Positions 10,301 to 19,477 of a stretch of DNA of 64,000 bases are shown one piece after another. Numbering within the stretch: the first letter of the stretch is position 1; each line of letters opens with the position of its first letter. The notes beneath the pieces are model-generated. The model saw nothing but the letters and a program-made list of their open reading frames with translations. It was not told where the DNA came from and did not search any database. Origin of the DNA: Gari tellinella (Eukaryota > Mollusca > Bivalvia > Cardiida > Psammobiidae); the NCBI GenBank assembly GCA_922989275.2, contig OV277856.1, forward strand, positions 52,957,358-53,021,357, written 5' to 3'. Made by a program: the position numbers and the translations under genes.

Positions 10301-12891
10301 TCACAGAGAGAAAGTTTACTGGAAAAAATCCTGAATTTTTAATACAGTTACAGTACATGTAGTTGGGACTACTTTCTCACCATATTTAGAAACTGGAAAA
10401 GCTATTACATCGACATTACATCTATCAAACCTCTTTGACCGGTATATGATAGATTCTAATACAGAAAAACAAATCTGGCCAATAAACACATTAAATTGAC
10501 AATACAGAAAATATAAATATAAATATAAGGAATAAACAACATCTCTTTGCCGTTCATGACGGTATGACTACATTAGCTTCGGGGGGTAAATTTATCGAAA
10601 ACGCCCTTCGGGCGTTTACGGAATTTACCCCCTGCGAAGCTAATGTAGTCATACCGTCATGAACGTCAAAAATATGTTGTTTATTCCTATACTACTTTTC
10701 ACACCGCATATTATAGAGATCGAATTGCTGTTACATCCAGAATTACATCTATCTAACCTATTTGGCCGGTATATTATATATTTATATACATGAAAACAAA
10801 TCTGGTAAAATACACATTAAATGGACAAGACAGAAAATAAAAATATAAATATAAGTAATAAACAACATCTTTTTGCCGTTCACGCGGTATGAACATATTA
10901 GCTTCGCAGGGTAAGTTTATCGTAAACGCCCTTCGGGCGTTTACGAAACCTTCCCCCTGCGAAGCTAATGTGTTCATACCGTAGATGTCGTTTATTCCTA
11001 TAATGACATTAAATTTAAATATTGAGCTACGTCTGGCGTCAAACTACTTACAAATAACTATGGTATTCGGTGTAAGGCAGTGAATGGGTTAATGTTGAAT
11101 TGATTTGATTGACTATAGGATGACATTGGCAGTCCTCTGGGATGTAAAGATCAGAGTGGAGCCTGGTATATTCAAGGTATGTAGATAATGGAATATGGAA
11201 TGACGGTATGTCCCCCCAAGAAACACGTTCAGATGCCAAGTGACTTGGTGTCTAATCAAGCTACAAACTGTTTACCTATCAGATTTAGATAAACAGTCAG
11301 TTACTCGGCGTATTATCAGGATCCATATTGTTCGCAAAGGTATAAATACCAACTGCATGTAGCAGTTATCGTGCATAACGCGACCTGGAAAGGTTTTGCA
11401 AACAGTAAGGGTCAAGATTAGACACCGAGTAACGCAGCGTCTAATCTCGATCCAAACTGTTTGGTACCCACATTCAACTTTCATCAGTATATATGTTAGA
11501 GTTAATCTGTGTAATCAGTCATTTCACGAAATGACTAAAACTTTCAGTCATTACGTGGAATTACTGTTTCACTTAGTCATTTCACGAAATGCCTGAAATT
11601 TTCAGTTATTTCCTAAAATGACTAAACGTGACATGCCACTTCTACACAAGTTGGCTAGAAACCTTTAACAGGATTCAAGCAATGTGTGAAATGACTTTTA
11701 TTTAATTAATTCAACTGAAGTTGTTCATCCATGTCTTTCAAAATACATAATATTGTTTAAAACTTAATATCTAACAATTATCCAGAAACATTGCACACAT
11801 TTTTTAAAGATTTAAGAGACTTGATTTGTATTACATTTATTATGCATGTATTGTTTCAATAGTGTAGTTTGTTATTATTAAGATACACAGATCATTACGA
11901 TTGAATAAAAAGAGCTAAAGTTAATTTAGTCATTTCGTGAAATGACTGAATGTGTTTTTTATTCATTTCACGAAATGACTGAAAATTTTAGGCATTTCAT
12001 GAATGACTAAGTGAAACAATGACTGAATTTTTAGTCATTTCATGAAATGACTGATTACACAGATTGATTGTACATAAATAGCTTAGAAATTGATTTTGAG
12101 ATTTTTCGCGAACGATACATTCGAGGACATTTTGGTACGTACATGTAGATATATTTATTTCAATTAATATCAAATGTACAATCTAAAAAATACTCGTACA
12201 TAATAAACAATAAGCTACAATATGCACGTATGATGTAATACAGCCATGTCAATCAACGCAATATGCCAAGGATGACACAAAAAGAGTAAGAAATATGTAG
12301 CCGGGTTGAGTTGATGATTAAATGGTGAGAGATTTGTGTAAGCGGCCCGGTGGCTCAGTTGGTAGAGCACTCGTCCTGTAAGCAAGGGGCCCCGGACTCG
12401 AGTCCCGGTCTGGCTGCATATTTTTCTCACCATCATGTTACATTTAGCACCCAACGTAATTAACCCGTCGAGTGTACAATAACCTGTGGAGTGTTCTGTA
12501 AGTAAGAAATCGGGACGAATTCTTGTGTAGAGGGGTGTGTGTAGCCGGGTTGAGTTTATGATTAAATGGTGAGAGATTTGTGTAAGCAGTCCAGTGGCTC
12601 AGTTGGTAGAGCACTCGTCCTGTAAGCAAGGGGTCCCGGTCTGGCTGCATATTTTTCTCACCATATAACAAATAGTCAAATTTCCACTGTGGTTCTTGAA
12701 TAACAATTCAGCATGATATGGGTTTGACGCATTATAATAACCAGGATCCAACTGTATTCATTGTAGGCATAGCGTCCTCTGGTGGCGACTGTAAGACAGC
12801 ATCAGAGCCCGATGTGTTCGAGGACGTCAGCAAGTACTCTGGTTGGATCAAAACGACCATGGAGCAGGCCGGTTACCCCTACCAATACTAA
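1222..12891 (+). CDS. Trypsin-family (S1) serine protease homologue, catalytically dead; six exons, 5' end missing
   Basis: The exons are 1222-1313, 3005-3190, 6496-6593, 8991-9130, 11119-11176 and 12767-12891. All junctions are GT-AG and the phases match, giving 699 nt: 232 residues plus TAA. S1 landmarks appear in order: GSGSIINPNVILTSAQ (start of the domain, residues 12-27), HPGYN and ENDIAIV (catalytic Asp at residue 82), PVCIP, CWLPGWG, EVCAGY, DFCGDDIGSPLGC (residues 169-181), WYIQGIASSGGDC and YSGWIK. At the His57 site the motif reads TSAQ instead of TAAH; at the Ser195 site GDSGGP reads DDIGSP (Ile175). The Asp189-equivalent (Asp169) is kept. Cys58 is replaced by His and Cys42 also appears lost, so the Cys42-Cys58 disulfide should be absent. 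It is therefore probably a secreted binding or regulatory homologue, by analogy with other serine protease homologues. Signal peptide, activation site and promoter were not found. Confidence 0.9.
1635..1874. mobile_element. TA-type MITE (TACAGTGG ends) with hairpin core A
   Basis: It starts TACAGTGGA and ends TCCACTGTA, followed by ATTCTTTCCC/GGGAAAGAAT in the terminal repeats. The core at 1687-1763 is a near-perfect palindrome with apex CCGGGTAACCCGG. Confidence 0.9.
1873..2100. mobile_element. Second, diverged TA-type MITE sharing the TA with the first
   Basis: It starts tacagtggagacgccgttat and ends ttctccactata; the core A palindrome at 1982-2037 is degenerate. The two elements abut at a single TA. 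Confidence 0.7.
2101..2558. other. Intron sequence without recognised feature
   Basis: A/T-rich intron of the protease homologue; a short inverted pair around 2336-2366 (acgaatgaat/attcattcgt) is the only structure seen. Confidence 0.4.
2559..2921. mobile_element. TA-type MITE with CCCTCCCTACAACG ends and core A
   Basis: It starts TACAGTATTCCCTCCC and ends near gtagagagggaat. The hairpin at 2753-2820 is nearly perfect: aacagcttgaatccagatca with its inverse and apex CCGCGTTACGCGG. Similar copies are at 17804, 42490 and 51814. Confidence 0.85.
3005..3190 (+). CDS. Serine protease homologue, visible exon 2 (Asp102 region)
   Basis: The acceptor is tttacag and the donor gtaagact. The first base completes Gly31 (GG|T). 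It encodes residues 32-92, including a YAGEYN strand, HPGYN and NDIAIV, where the catalytic-triad Asp is conserved as Asp82. NIS and NVT are two potential N-glycosylation sites. It ends in phase 2. Confidence 0.9.
3418..3557. mobile_element. Truncated TA-type MITE with core A
   Basis: It retains ttactctttctcattaaacg and a degenerate core A palindrome (3489-3547), and is cut on the right by a pearl-like element. Confidence 0.65.
3558..4288. mobile_element. Pearl-like element
   Basis: It begins acaagaggcacatgagccat near ctctcacct and ends with GACGACGGAC-type tracts, atcacaatagctcac and ggctcaggtgagctaaa. Degenerate ~300-bp core repeats carry the phrase gaccccaggg. Confidence 0.75.
4289..6495. 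other. Intron with diverged inverted repeats and MITE fragments
   Basis: A segment near 4480-4630 recurs inverted near 5270-5400 and 5700-5810 (agtttctttttcgtgtcagt). A fragment of a core B-like hairpin is at 5888-5930. No exon was found. Confidence 0.45.
6496..6593 (+). CDS. Serine protease homologue, visible exon 3 (CWLPGWG), seed of a minisatellite
   Basis: The acceptor is attacag at 6495 and the donor gtaagt at 6594. It encodes Thr93 (split) to Ser125, with PVCIP and the family motif CWLPGWG. The last ~32 nt and the donor are repeated about 22 more times in the following intron. Reading past the first donor reaches an in-frame TAA two codons after the junction, so only use of this first donor gives a full-length product. 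Confidence 0.9.
6562..7996 (+). repeat. 58-bp minisatellite made of exon 3' end plus 5' splice site
   Basis: About 22 units of ~58 bp follow the true exon end. Each unit is gtaagtaaacataacacatc, then about 6 bp, then a copy of the exon end (gtgctggctcccaggatggg) to the next gtaagt. Most units keep GTAAGT. The array is interrupted at about 7548-7630 by unrelated A/T-rich sequence. A five-unit block near 6846-7137 is repeated near 7137-7427, so there is higher-order periodicity. The long antisense reading frames across it are by-products of the periodicity. Confidence 0.95.
8000..8381. other. Intron sequence after the minisatellite
   Basis: No gene is seen; a core A fragment (aatcctgatcagatgctga) is near 8265-8283. 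Confidence 0.4.
8382..8635. mobile_element. CAGGGCTGCCAT-type MITE with core B
   Basis: The ends are cagggctgtcatttctccg and atggcagccctg. The core B hairpin is at 8449-8516. Part of a family with at least eight copies here, several with 6-bp target duplications. Confidence 0.88.
8707..8935. mobile_element. Diverged TTAA-type MITE (GGACAATTCC type)
   Basis: It shares ctggactag-like and gcactgtttgcataggacaa segments with the intact copies at 32871, 51541 and 54676; the hairpin is half lost. It ends about 50 nt before exon 4. Confidence 0.65.
8991..9130 (+). CDS. Serine protease homologue, visible exon 4
   Basis: The acceptor is attttag at 8990 and the donor gtacgt at 9131. CA completes Ser126, then residues 127-172 follow: LNQLMYPILADSIC, EVCAGYENQ and DFCG. 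Asp169 is at the Asp189 position that gives trypsin-like pocket charge. It ends in phase 0. Confidence 0.88.
9210..9270. repeat. Degenerate hairpin core A
   Basis: gatccagatcagacgcagag then an imperfect inverse, within a remnant of a TA-type MITE. Confidence 0.55.
9660..10330 (+). repeat. Diverged direct duplication, unit about 300-350 bp
   Basis: The segments from about 9660 and about 9960 share caccctgtaaag/caacctgtaaag, ttatgtaatc, atatgcag, gatgaacctaca and agtttactgg in the same order. Confidence 0.65.
10380..11010 (+). repeat. Direct duplication (~325 bp), each half with a long hairpin
   Basis: Both halves run from acatctat/cctctttgaccggtat to gtttattcctat. Each ends with a long palindrome: 10553-10667 and about 10868-10985, arms gaagctaatgt/acattagcttc and apex aacgcccttcgggcgttt. 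Confidence 0.8.
11119..11176 (+). CDS. Serine protease homologue, visible exon 5 (Ser195 site lost)
   Basis: The 58-nt exon has acceptor actatag and donor gtatgt. It encodes DDIGSPLGCKDQSGAWYIQ plus one base of Gly192. In active S1 proteases this stretch is GDSGGPL; here Ile175 takes the place of the nucleophilic Ser, while the Asp194 equivalent (Asp174) and Pro remain. The reading frame is intact, which argues for a maintained homologue and not a decayed gene. Confidence 0.88.
11395..11463. repeat. Solitary hairpin core A
   Basis: ttgcaaacagtaagggtcaa opposite tcgatccaaactgtttgg, apex gagtaacgc. No TA-type ends were recognised around it. Confidence 0.65.
11495..12073. mobile_element. Long-TIR foldback element built from TCATTTCACGAAATGAC
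   Basis: The left arm (11495-11640) and right arm (11925-12073) are inverted copies. Each contains several copies of the palindromic word tcatttcacgaaatgac. The outermost bases are a-gt-aatctgtgtaatcag. Related ends are at 29274 and 32261-32529. Confidence 0.85.
12150..12297. mobile_element. Interspersed repeat fragment, possible retroposon end
   Basis: It matches 36842-37012 in order: tttatttca, atgtacaat, ataaacaataagc, tacagccatgtca and atatgccaaggat. Confidence 0.65.
12298..12430 (+). mobile_element. tRNA-derived SINE-like unit 1
   Basis: The tRNA-like body at about 12344-12418 has an A box (tggctcagttggtagagc) and B box (ggactcgagtcc). The acceptor stem does not pair well, so it is not called a functional tRNA. 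It is flanked by ggtgagagat and tttttctcaccat, an inverted pair. Confidence 0.7.
12541..12667 (+). mobile_element. tRNA-derived SINE-like unit 2 (B box deleted)
   Basis: It is a direct copy of unit 1 starting gtagccgggttgag, 243 bp downstream. It lacks about 13 bp including the B box, so it could not be transcribed by RNA polymerase III in the normal way. Confidence 0.7.
12767..12891 (+). CDS. Serine protease homologue, last exon
   Basis: The acceptor is ttgtag at 12766. It encodes the end of Gly192, then residues 193-232 (IASSGGDC, VFEDVSKYSGWIKTTMEQ) and TAA at 12889-12891. The usual SWG at 214-216 is SSG and the Gly226 position is Asp, so the substrate pocket is also altered. Confidence 0.9.
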
Positions 12892-12917
12892 CGTATCCAT
12901 CGCCGAGACTGGAACCA

Positions 12918-13003
12918 GTTCCCAAGGTTATAAAGCGTTTGAGTTGAGTCAAATGATTGTGAACGACTTCAGGCTCAACTCAAATGCTTTATAACATTGG
13001 AAC
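12918..13003. mobile_element. Foldback MITE in the 3' UTR
   Basis: cccaaggttataaagcgttt at the left pairs with atgctttataacattgg at the right, with gagttgag/ctcaactc inside. The same family is at 32658, 34968 and 52632. Confidence 0.8.
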
Positions 13004-13048
13004 CAGGTCAATTCAGACAATTAATGACTTTGTTACTACATGAGAGCA

Positions 13049-13054
13049 AATAAA
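13049..13054 (+). terminator. Polyadenylation signal of the serine protease homologue
   Basis: AATAAA lies 158 nt after the stop codon. The intervening 3' UTR carries a foldback MITE (12918-13003). Confidence 0.6.
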
Positions 13055-13432
13055 GAAATACAAGTATTAATCCTTCATACTTTAATTCATTTCACGCCGC
13101 GATCTTGCGGAATTCATCCTCCTTATCATTTGAGCTGTGGCACGAAAAAATAACACCCTAGGACATCGAAAACAGGTAACCTGGATGTCTGAAGATGACG
13201 CCACGTCTCATCACGATTCAAAATGTTTGCAAGTTGGACTTTAATTGCCTATATATGTCGATAAAAGGTGTAACTTTTAAATCGCATTCTAAAACAAACA
13301 GAAGACTATTCACTCTTTCAACACTAAGTTACTCATGTGGGTTATTATGTTCCTTGTGGATCATTATAGTTGCTAAAAAATGAACCAGACCACTTGGAAT
13401 TCTGGGTAGTTTAATAAACACTGTTCTTAATT

Positions 13433-13710
13433 AGCAAACAATGTAGACCCTGATCAGAGGGTTCCTATAGGAACCCTCTGATCTGGTTCTATACTGTTTG
13501 CAAATGCAATGAGTTTATTTAAAACAGGTCCATCTTGTTGAAACAATTAACGTCTGTAACTTCAAATGGCCAATTCCAGCCTTTCCAACAAAGTCTAGTC
13601 CATTCTTGACTGTTTAGAGCATATATGTGGTTCTCTCGAGTAGACTATATTAACATATACATGTATTAGATGTAAACCCAACTCGAGAGAACCACCTATG
13701 GTTTAGAGTA
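13433..13710. mobile_element. TTAA-type MITE remnant with a nested foldback
   Basis: The hairpin at 13433-13505 (gatcagagggttcc and inverse) belongs to the GGACAATTCC family. A second foldback, gtggttctctcgagt... actcgagagaaccac (13629-13697), is inserted in it between two copies of tttagag. Confidence 0.75.
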
Positions 13711-13761
13711 TTGGGTTTGGCTTTTTTGTTTGTTTTTTCCCGTCGCAAATGGGCGTGCTTA

Positions 13762-14396
13762 AGCCTGTCTCACACAGTTCTAACACGGTTGGGCACACGG
13801 TTCCAATACGGTATACTCGGTTATACACGGGTTGACTGGTACGAGTTTTGAGCTCCAACCGTACCTGGGGATGACTTGGTACGATTTAGACTCGAATGTA
13901 GCACGAGTATGTACGAACAAAACAGATATACTCGGTCAAGCAAGGTTTGTCACGGTTTGAACACGATTTGCTGTACGGTTCCAAGTACGGTCTAGTACGG
14001 TCTGTTACGGTCTAGTACGATTAAACACGACTTTTACTGGATTAACTGGACATTTACAGGGTTAACATACGGTCCCACCGACCTTTGTTCAAGTTATGCT
14101 CGAACGATTTATATACGATATTGACACGGTTGAGCTCACTCGTGGAGTGGACTTCATGTGCGGTTGTTTATACGGTCTCGTGCGGTCTCACACGGTCTTG
14201 TACGATCGCAAATACGATCATACACGGACATGGCACCCGTGCCAGTTTTAAAAGTTTTAAAAATCATACACGGCTTTCACGGATACACTCGAATGGCCCG
14301 AGTGTAACTCGGATAAGGCCACGGTTGGTTCGGCTGTATGTACGGTTTACACGGGTGGCCAACCGTATAAGCCGTGTGTTCTGTGTGAGACAGGCT
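13762..14396. mobile_element. Harbinger-like TIR element rich in TACGGT motifs
   Basis: The ends are agcctgtctcacacag and its exact inverse, with TTA at 13759-13761 and 14397-14399 as a 3-bp target duplication. The 635-bp interior is dominated by tacggtctagtacggtctg-like, acacggtt and gtacgag words on both strands. It has no real coding sequence. Confidence 0.8.
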
Positions 14397-14587
14397 TTAG
14401 ACATAGTTTCTCTGAAAACATTAACCTATTATAAATGATCGAAAATCTAGGTCAATGCGCACTTGCTTGAAACACAATACTCCCATTGACCAATAGTCGG
14501 AAATGGCCTAGGCTGCTGTTCTGGTTTCTTTCACATTTATCTTTTGCTGAAACCCTTGAAAAATAAGGAGATACAGTCTTAATTATT

Positions 14588-14827
14588 CAGGGCTGCCATA
14601 AGTTGATCCTAAAAATCCTAAGATTTCAAATTTTCAATTTTTCAGACGCAATTTTACTAATCGTACATTTACCCCATAGTCTGTTTCTTGTTTTGAAGAC
14701 ACACAGTGACTGTTTAAAACAGGTTGAAAGTAAAGCATTCTGCTTTACTTTCAGCCTGTTTTAAGCTACGATCTGCTAGGATAAAAATCCGAATACTCAG
14801 GAAAACTCCGGAGAAATGGCAGCCCTG
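14588..14827. mobile_element. CAGGGCTGCCAT-type MITE with core B, TSD ATTATT
   Basis: The ends are cagggctgccataagttga and gaaatggcagccctg. Directly flanked by ATTATT on both sides. The hairpin at 14713-14765 lacks one apex half. Confidence 0.9.
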
Positions 14828-15173
14828 ATTATTGCTGTTACAATGCCATTATTACTACATTTAGTGTGAATAATTTCTAAATTTAGCGTGTGGGAAATTC
14901 TGTTAATAAAATGAAATGATATAGACATGTTTATACAATGAATATCGTACCCAAAACAATTTAACCTGCGACAGAATATCTTTTGTAAAGATCATTTATT
15001 TTTACAATTTATTGCAAAAATGAATGTGCAGACACTGCCCTCTGATCTGAATTCGCATGGAATAGTGTATTCTTCACATTTACACAGTTTGATTAGTACC
15101 AGAATATCCGTTGTTAGGGCACAATCTGTTAATTTGACGTTTGCAGCAAACCACAGTTTGGAACAAAAAATAT

Positions 15174-17115
15174 GACAAGAGCCCCATGGGGCATATGTCG
15201 CTCACCTGAGAATAGCTGTACATCAAAATGGAGATAATGATTTAAGTCCAGGACGGGGTCATTTTTTACCCGAGGGGCATAATTTGAACAATCTTGATAG
15301 AGGACCTGTAGATGATGCTATGTTCCAAATATCTAAGATCAGGGTACTAGGGTTCTAGACAAGAAGATTTTTTTTAAGTTTCCATTGAAAAAATCTATTT
15401 TTAGCTCCTGTGACCTACATATGCAACAGACTGGAACCATTTGAACAAAATAGATAAAGGACATCTAGAAGTAACACCATGCCGAATATCAAAGCTCTGG
15501 CTATATTAGCTTCAGAAAAGAAGACGTATGAAAACTGTGACCCCCGGAGTGGGGCTAATTTTGACCCCAGGGGCATAATTTGTACAAACTTGATAGAGGA
15601 CCTGTAGATGATATGCAATCGACCAGAACCATTTGAACCTTATTGGTATAGGACATCTAAAAGTGTCACCAAGCCAGATATCAAAGCTCTGGCCATATTA
15701 GTTTCAGCGGAGAAGACATTTGAAAATTTCACTATATAACTCTATGTTAAACTGTGACCCCCTGGGCGGGGCCAATTTTGACCCCAGGGGCATAGTTTGT
15801 AGTTTGATAGAGGACCTGTAGATGATGCTATGTGACAAATGTCTAAGATCTGGCCCTTGTAGTTTCAGACAAGAAATTTTTTTAAGATTTCCTTATTTTT
15901 TCACTTGGTTGCCATGGCAACCAGAGTTCTACATTGTTTTTAATTCTTTGAACAATTTTGAAAGAACTTGACCCAAGGAACATTCTTGTAAAGTTTGGTT
16001 GAAATCTTTTCAGCGGTATATGAGGAGATGTCATTTGAAGCAATTGTTAAAGACAACAATGACTGTATAAAGTGAAATATTTTCTTCTGTGGAAGAATAA
16101 ATTAAAGACATAAAAAAGAATATGTATGGGTTAATAGGTTAATAAATATCATTATTTACATTTTCTAAATATAAGAAACTATATGTAAATGAGTGGCAAA
16201 TAGTTTGGATCCAGATTAGAAGCAGCATTATGTGGCATCTGACCTGGATCCATACTGTTTATGGCCAAGAATTAATTGTGGACTGATAGACAGAAAGATA
16301 AACAAACAAACAAAACACAAACAAACAAACAGACAGACTAAAAGTAATATGCCTCGAACTAAGTTGTGCTTGAGCATAAAATAGCAGACATCACTTTCAT
16401 TTCTGTTATGTATCTCAGTGACCTGAGTTCAGAGCTAGCTATGGGTCAGTTATGCAATTGGAGACGGTCTCAGAGAGAAATGACTATTATTATGCTGAAC
16501 TGTTGTCTGCTCCAAATGTTTGTATGTGAAATATGTAAAAAATAATAACTTATATTTTCTAAATATAAGAAAATATGTAAATGAGTGGCAAATAGTTTAG
16601 ATCCAGATTAGATGCAGCATTATGTGGCATCTGACCTGGATCCAAACTGTTTGCAAAAATGTTGCATTTAGTATAAGGGTAGCTTCTTAGCCTGGAAGAT
16701 ACAATGCGTCTGTATAAAACGGATCATTAGAGAGTTTTTACTGTCAGACCTGCATCAAAAAGCACTGATATGGCCAGGGTTGAGTCAAATTTGATCCTAG
16801 GGTTTTGATTTTTTACAATTTTGAAAGTGATTTAGTAGAAGATACTATTCATGCAATATCTAAGGTGTGGGAACAGTGGTTTTTTACAAAAAACTTGTTT
16901 AAAGTTTTTCACTTTTTTTAATAAATTTCAATAAGTAGTCCACTTTAAAGTTTCATTTTAACAATTTCTGTAGAGAAGCATCCAAGGAACACCGTGAGCA
17001 AATTAGTTTTTTCCTCAGACTCGCGGTTTCAGAGGAGTTGTCGCTTGAAGTAAATTTGAACGGACGGACAGACGGACAGACGGACGACGGACGGCGGGCG
17101 ATCACAACAGCTCAC

Positions 17116-17142
<27 letters not shown>
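15174..17142. mobile_element. Pearl-like element with internal insertions
   Basis: It begins acaagagccccatggggcat/cgctcacctgag and ends with (ACGG)-type tracts (17069-17097) and ggctcaggtgagctaaa. Core repeats carry gggcggggccaattttgacc. A duplicated ~110-bp block with hairpin core A sits at 16150-16262 and 16543-16655. Confidence 0.8.
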
Positions 17143-17146
<4 letters not shown>

Positions 17147-17201
17147 CAACCCGGTTTGTTTTAACCCTTCCTATGTCTTATCCGGAGTTCAATGATTACT
17201 T

Positions 17202-17272
17202 GCAAACAGTTTGGATCCGGCTGATCACATCCCGCGTAACGCGGCGTCTGAGCAAGATCCAAACTGTTTGAC
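17202..17272. repeat. Hairpin core A copy
   Basis: gcaaacagtttggatccggc opposite gatccaaactgtttg, apex cccgcgtaacgcgg. Confidence 0.75.
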
Positions 17273-17453
17273 AATCAGCTCAATATGTTTTAAGTCACAA
17301 ACCTTAACTTTAAATTTGAGAAATGAAAGCAGACAATTGATTAAAAATTATGACTTCATGGTAGTGAAGTGGTTCAAAGCCTTCTTCCTTCAACTCGGCG
17401 TCTGTTAAATGTCAAAACACCGTAATCGAAATTTGAAAAAATAAAAGCAGACA

Positions 17454-17709
17454 CAGGGCTGCCATTTCTCCGGATTTTTCCGAAATATTCGGATTTTTTT
17501 CCTCCAGTACATGGTAGCTTAAAGCCGGCTGAAAGTAAAGCAGAATGCGCCTAAAGGCGCATTCTGCTTTACTTACAGCCTGCTTTAAGTAGTCGCATGT
17601 CAACAAAACAAGAAACAGGTTATAGGGTAAGGTACGATTCGTTAAATCGCACTTGAAAAATGCAAATTTGGAAATCTTAGAATTTTTCATGTCAACTTAT
17701 GGCAGCCCT
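17454..17709. mobile_element. CAGGGCTGCCAT-type MITE with core B, TSD CAGACA
   Basis: The ends are cagggctgccatttctccg and cttatggcagccctg. CAGACA flanks both sides. The core B palindrome at 17518-17590 has apex GCGCCTAAAGGCGC. Confidence 0.92.
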
Positions 17710-17803
17710 GCAGACAACAGTTTTGAAGCAGAATATATCGTGACAGTGACGACGATGTGGGCAACTTTTCGCATCGACAACCGAAGTTCATATATTAAGG
17801 TAG

Positions 17804-18157
17804 TACAGTACTCCCTCCCTACAACGGACCTCCAAACAACGACTCTCTCCTTACAACGAATATTGTCGTAGTTCCCCAAGCAGGACAAATATGTTATACG
17901 TTTTAAAGTTGCAATATCGTCTGCTTAAAATTGTCGTCTGCTGTTTTTCTCATCAAAGTAATATAATGAACATTTTGAAAGAAAAAAAACTTAACGAGGA
18001 GTGACAAATAGCTTGAATCCAGATCAGACGCCGCGTTACGCGGCGTCTGATCTGGATTCAAGCTATTTGCGAATGTAAGCAAAATCCCCTCCCTATAACG
18101 ACTCCCTCCGAACAAGACACGCAATTTCTGTCTCCCAATAGGTGTCGTTGAAGAAAG
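17804..18157. mobile_element. TA-type MITE with CCCTCC ends and core A
   Basis: The left end is tacagtactccctccctac; the right end is degenerate. The perfect hairpin at 18008-18072 has apex CCGCGTTACGCGG, as at 2559-2921. Confidence 0.8.
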
Positions 18158-18183
18158 CACAAGATCGTGCCAATGTCGGTTAA

Positions 18184-18433
18184 TACAGTGGAGAATGTGT
18201 TTTTCTTTCCCAATAAACGCGTTTACGCTAAAACTATTATTTAAAGTGCAAACAGTTTGGAACCAGATCAGACGCCGGGTAACCCGGCGTCTGATCAGGC
18301 TCCAAACTGTTTGCCACCAAGATAAACATGAATTATCAGAATTGTCCAAAAGTTGTTCTTTTCTACGTTTTAGTGCTTTGCGTTTGCGTACGTTTGCGTT
18401 TAAACGGGAAAGAATAACAGATTCTCCACTGTA
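18184..18433. mobile_element. TA-type MITE (TACAGTGG ends) with core A
   Basis: The ends are tacagtggagaatgtg and gattctccactgta. The hairpin at 18248-18316 has apex CCGGGTAACCCGG. Nearly the same as the copy at 1635 and the inverse of the one at 58432. Confidence 0.92.
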
Positions 18434-18479
18434 CCAGTACCGTACTCCACGTATAGCGATCGGCTATTCGTTTATACAC

Positions 18480-18934
18480 AGAGATTCTGTCGACTATGGT
18501 GGCATGGTTCTGACACCACTTACTACTTAGCTTTTCTGAAAAGTTTCAAGTTAATATCTCACATACTTATCTAGTAAGAGGAAAGTGGAATATTTCCATG
18601 AAAACCTGATAATTATCGTATCGCGTCAAATGACCTGTTAGTGCCACATACTGTCACGACATAATATCTAAGTTAACTGAAACGTTTGTTTGAAAGTTTC
18701 GTGTTAACTGATCTAAAACTAGATATCCTGTCACTGGCATCCGAATGCAATTTTCTACTTTTAGATAACTGGTAACATGAAACTTTTCTAGTTAAGTAAC
18801 TAGATAAATTCGTTAAGTGATGGCAGTTTAAAGCAGTATTATGACAAAGTTCGTGTTCAGATATTTATCTGGTTATCGTAATAAGTGGTTAACTGGTGTC
18901 AGAAATATGCCACCATAATCGACAGATTGCGAAA
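18480..18934. mobile_element. TIR element of unknown superfamily
   Basis: Left gattctgtcgactatggtgg and right tatgccaccataatcgacag are inverted, with tctgacacca/tggtgtcaga just inside. The interior is rich in agttaac and actagata words. Confidence 0.75.
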
Positions 18935-19069
18935 TCTCTAATAATTAAAAGTCGGCCAGCAACACCTGGTTATCAGAGAATATTTCTCATAGTACGCGTT
19001 TTGGTATAGATTCAATGTCACTTTGGTCTTAGCTCTTAACATGCCAACGGGGACATCATGATAACCTTT

Positions 19070-19137
19070 GCAAACAGTTTGGAACCCGATGAGACACCGC
19101 ACAACGCAGCGTCTCATCTGGATCGAAACTATTTGAC
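19070..19137. repeat. Hairpin core A copy
   Basis: gcaaacagtttggaacccga opposite ggatcgaaactatttg, with gagac/gtctc inside; imperfect. Confidence 0.65.
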
Positions 19138-19477
19138 ACTCTGACTTTGTTTTGGAAAACAATTGGGAAGATTCTTTTTTTTGAACTTCATCAGACGACA
19201 TTTATTGCAGACGAAAAAATTCCTCAGCATGCAAACAAGAGTTATATTAGTGACAGGCTTACTTCTTGACCCGTTCTGAGCACGCTGAAACAAGTACATG
19301 AATATAATTAGGAAATATTGCACATCACGACCAGAGGGCTCCTAAATAACCACTCTGGTCAAAGTCTGTGTTTTTGTGTTACATGTACTTTCTATTCACT
19401 ATTATCTGAAATAATTTCTGAAACTGGTATTGTTTCAAAAGTCGAATAGATCTAGTTCGTTTGACAAAAAAATTCAG

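Noticed and set aside
12344..12418. Possible functional tRNA gene
   Set aside because: A and B boxes are present but the acceptor stem pairs poorly, and it is duplicated with flanking sequence as a SINE-like unit.
14085..14438. 117-residue reading frame
   Set aside because: It lies in the TACGGT-rich TIR element, whose periodic words lack stops by composition.
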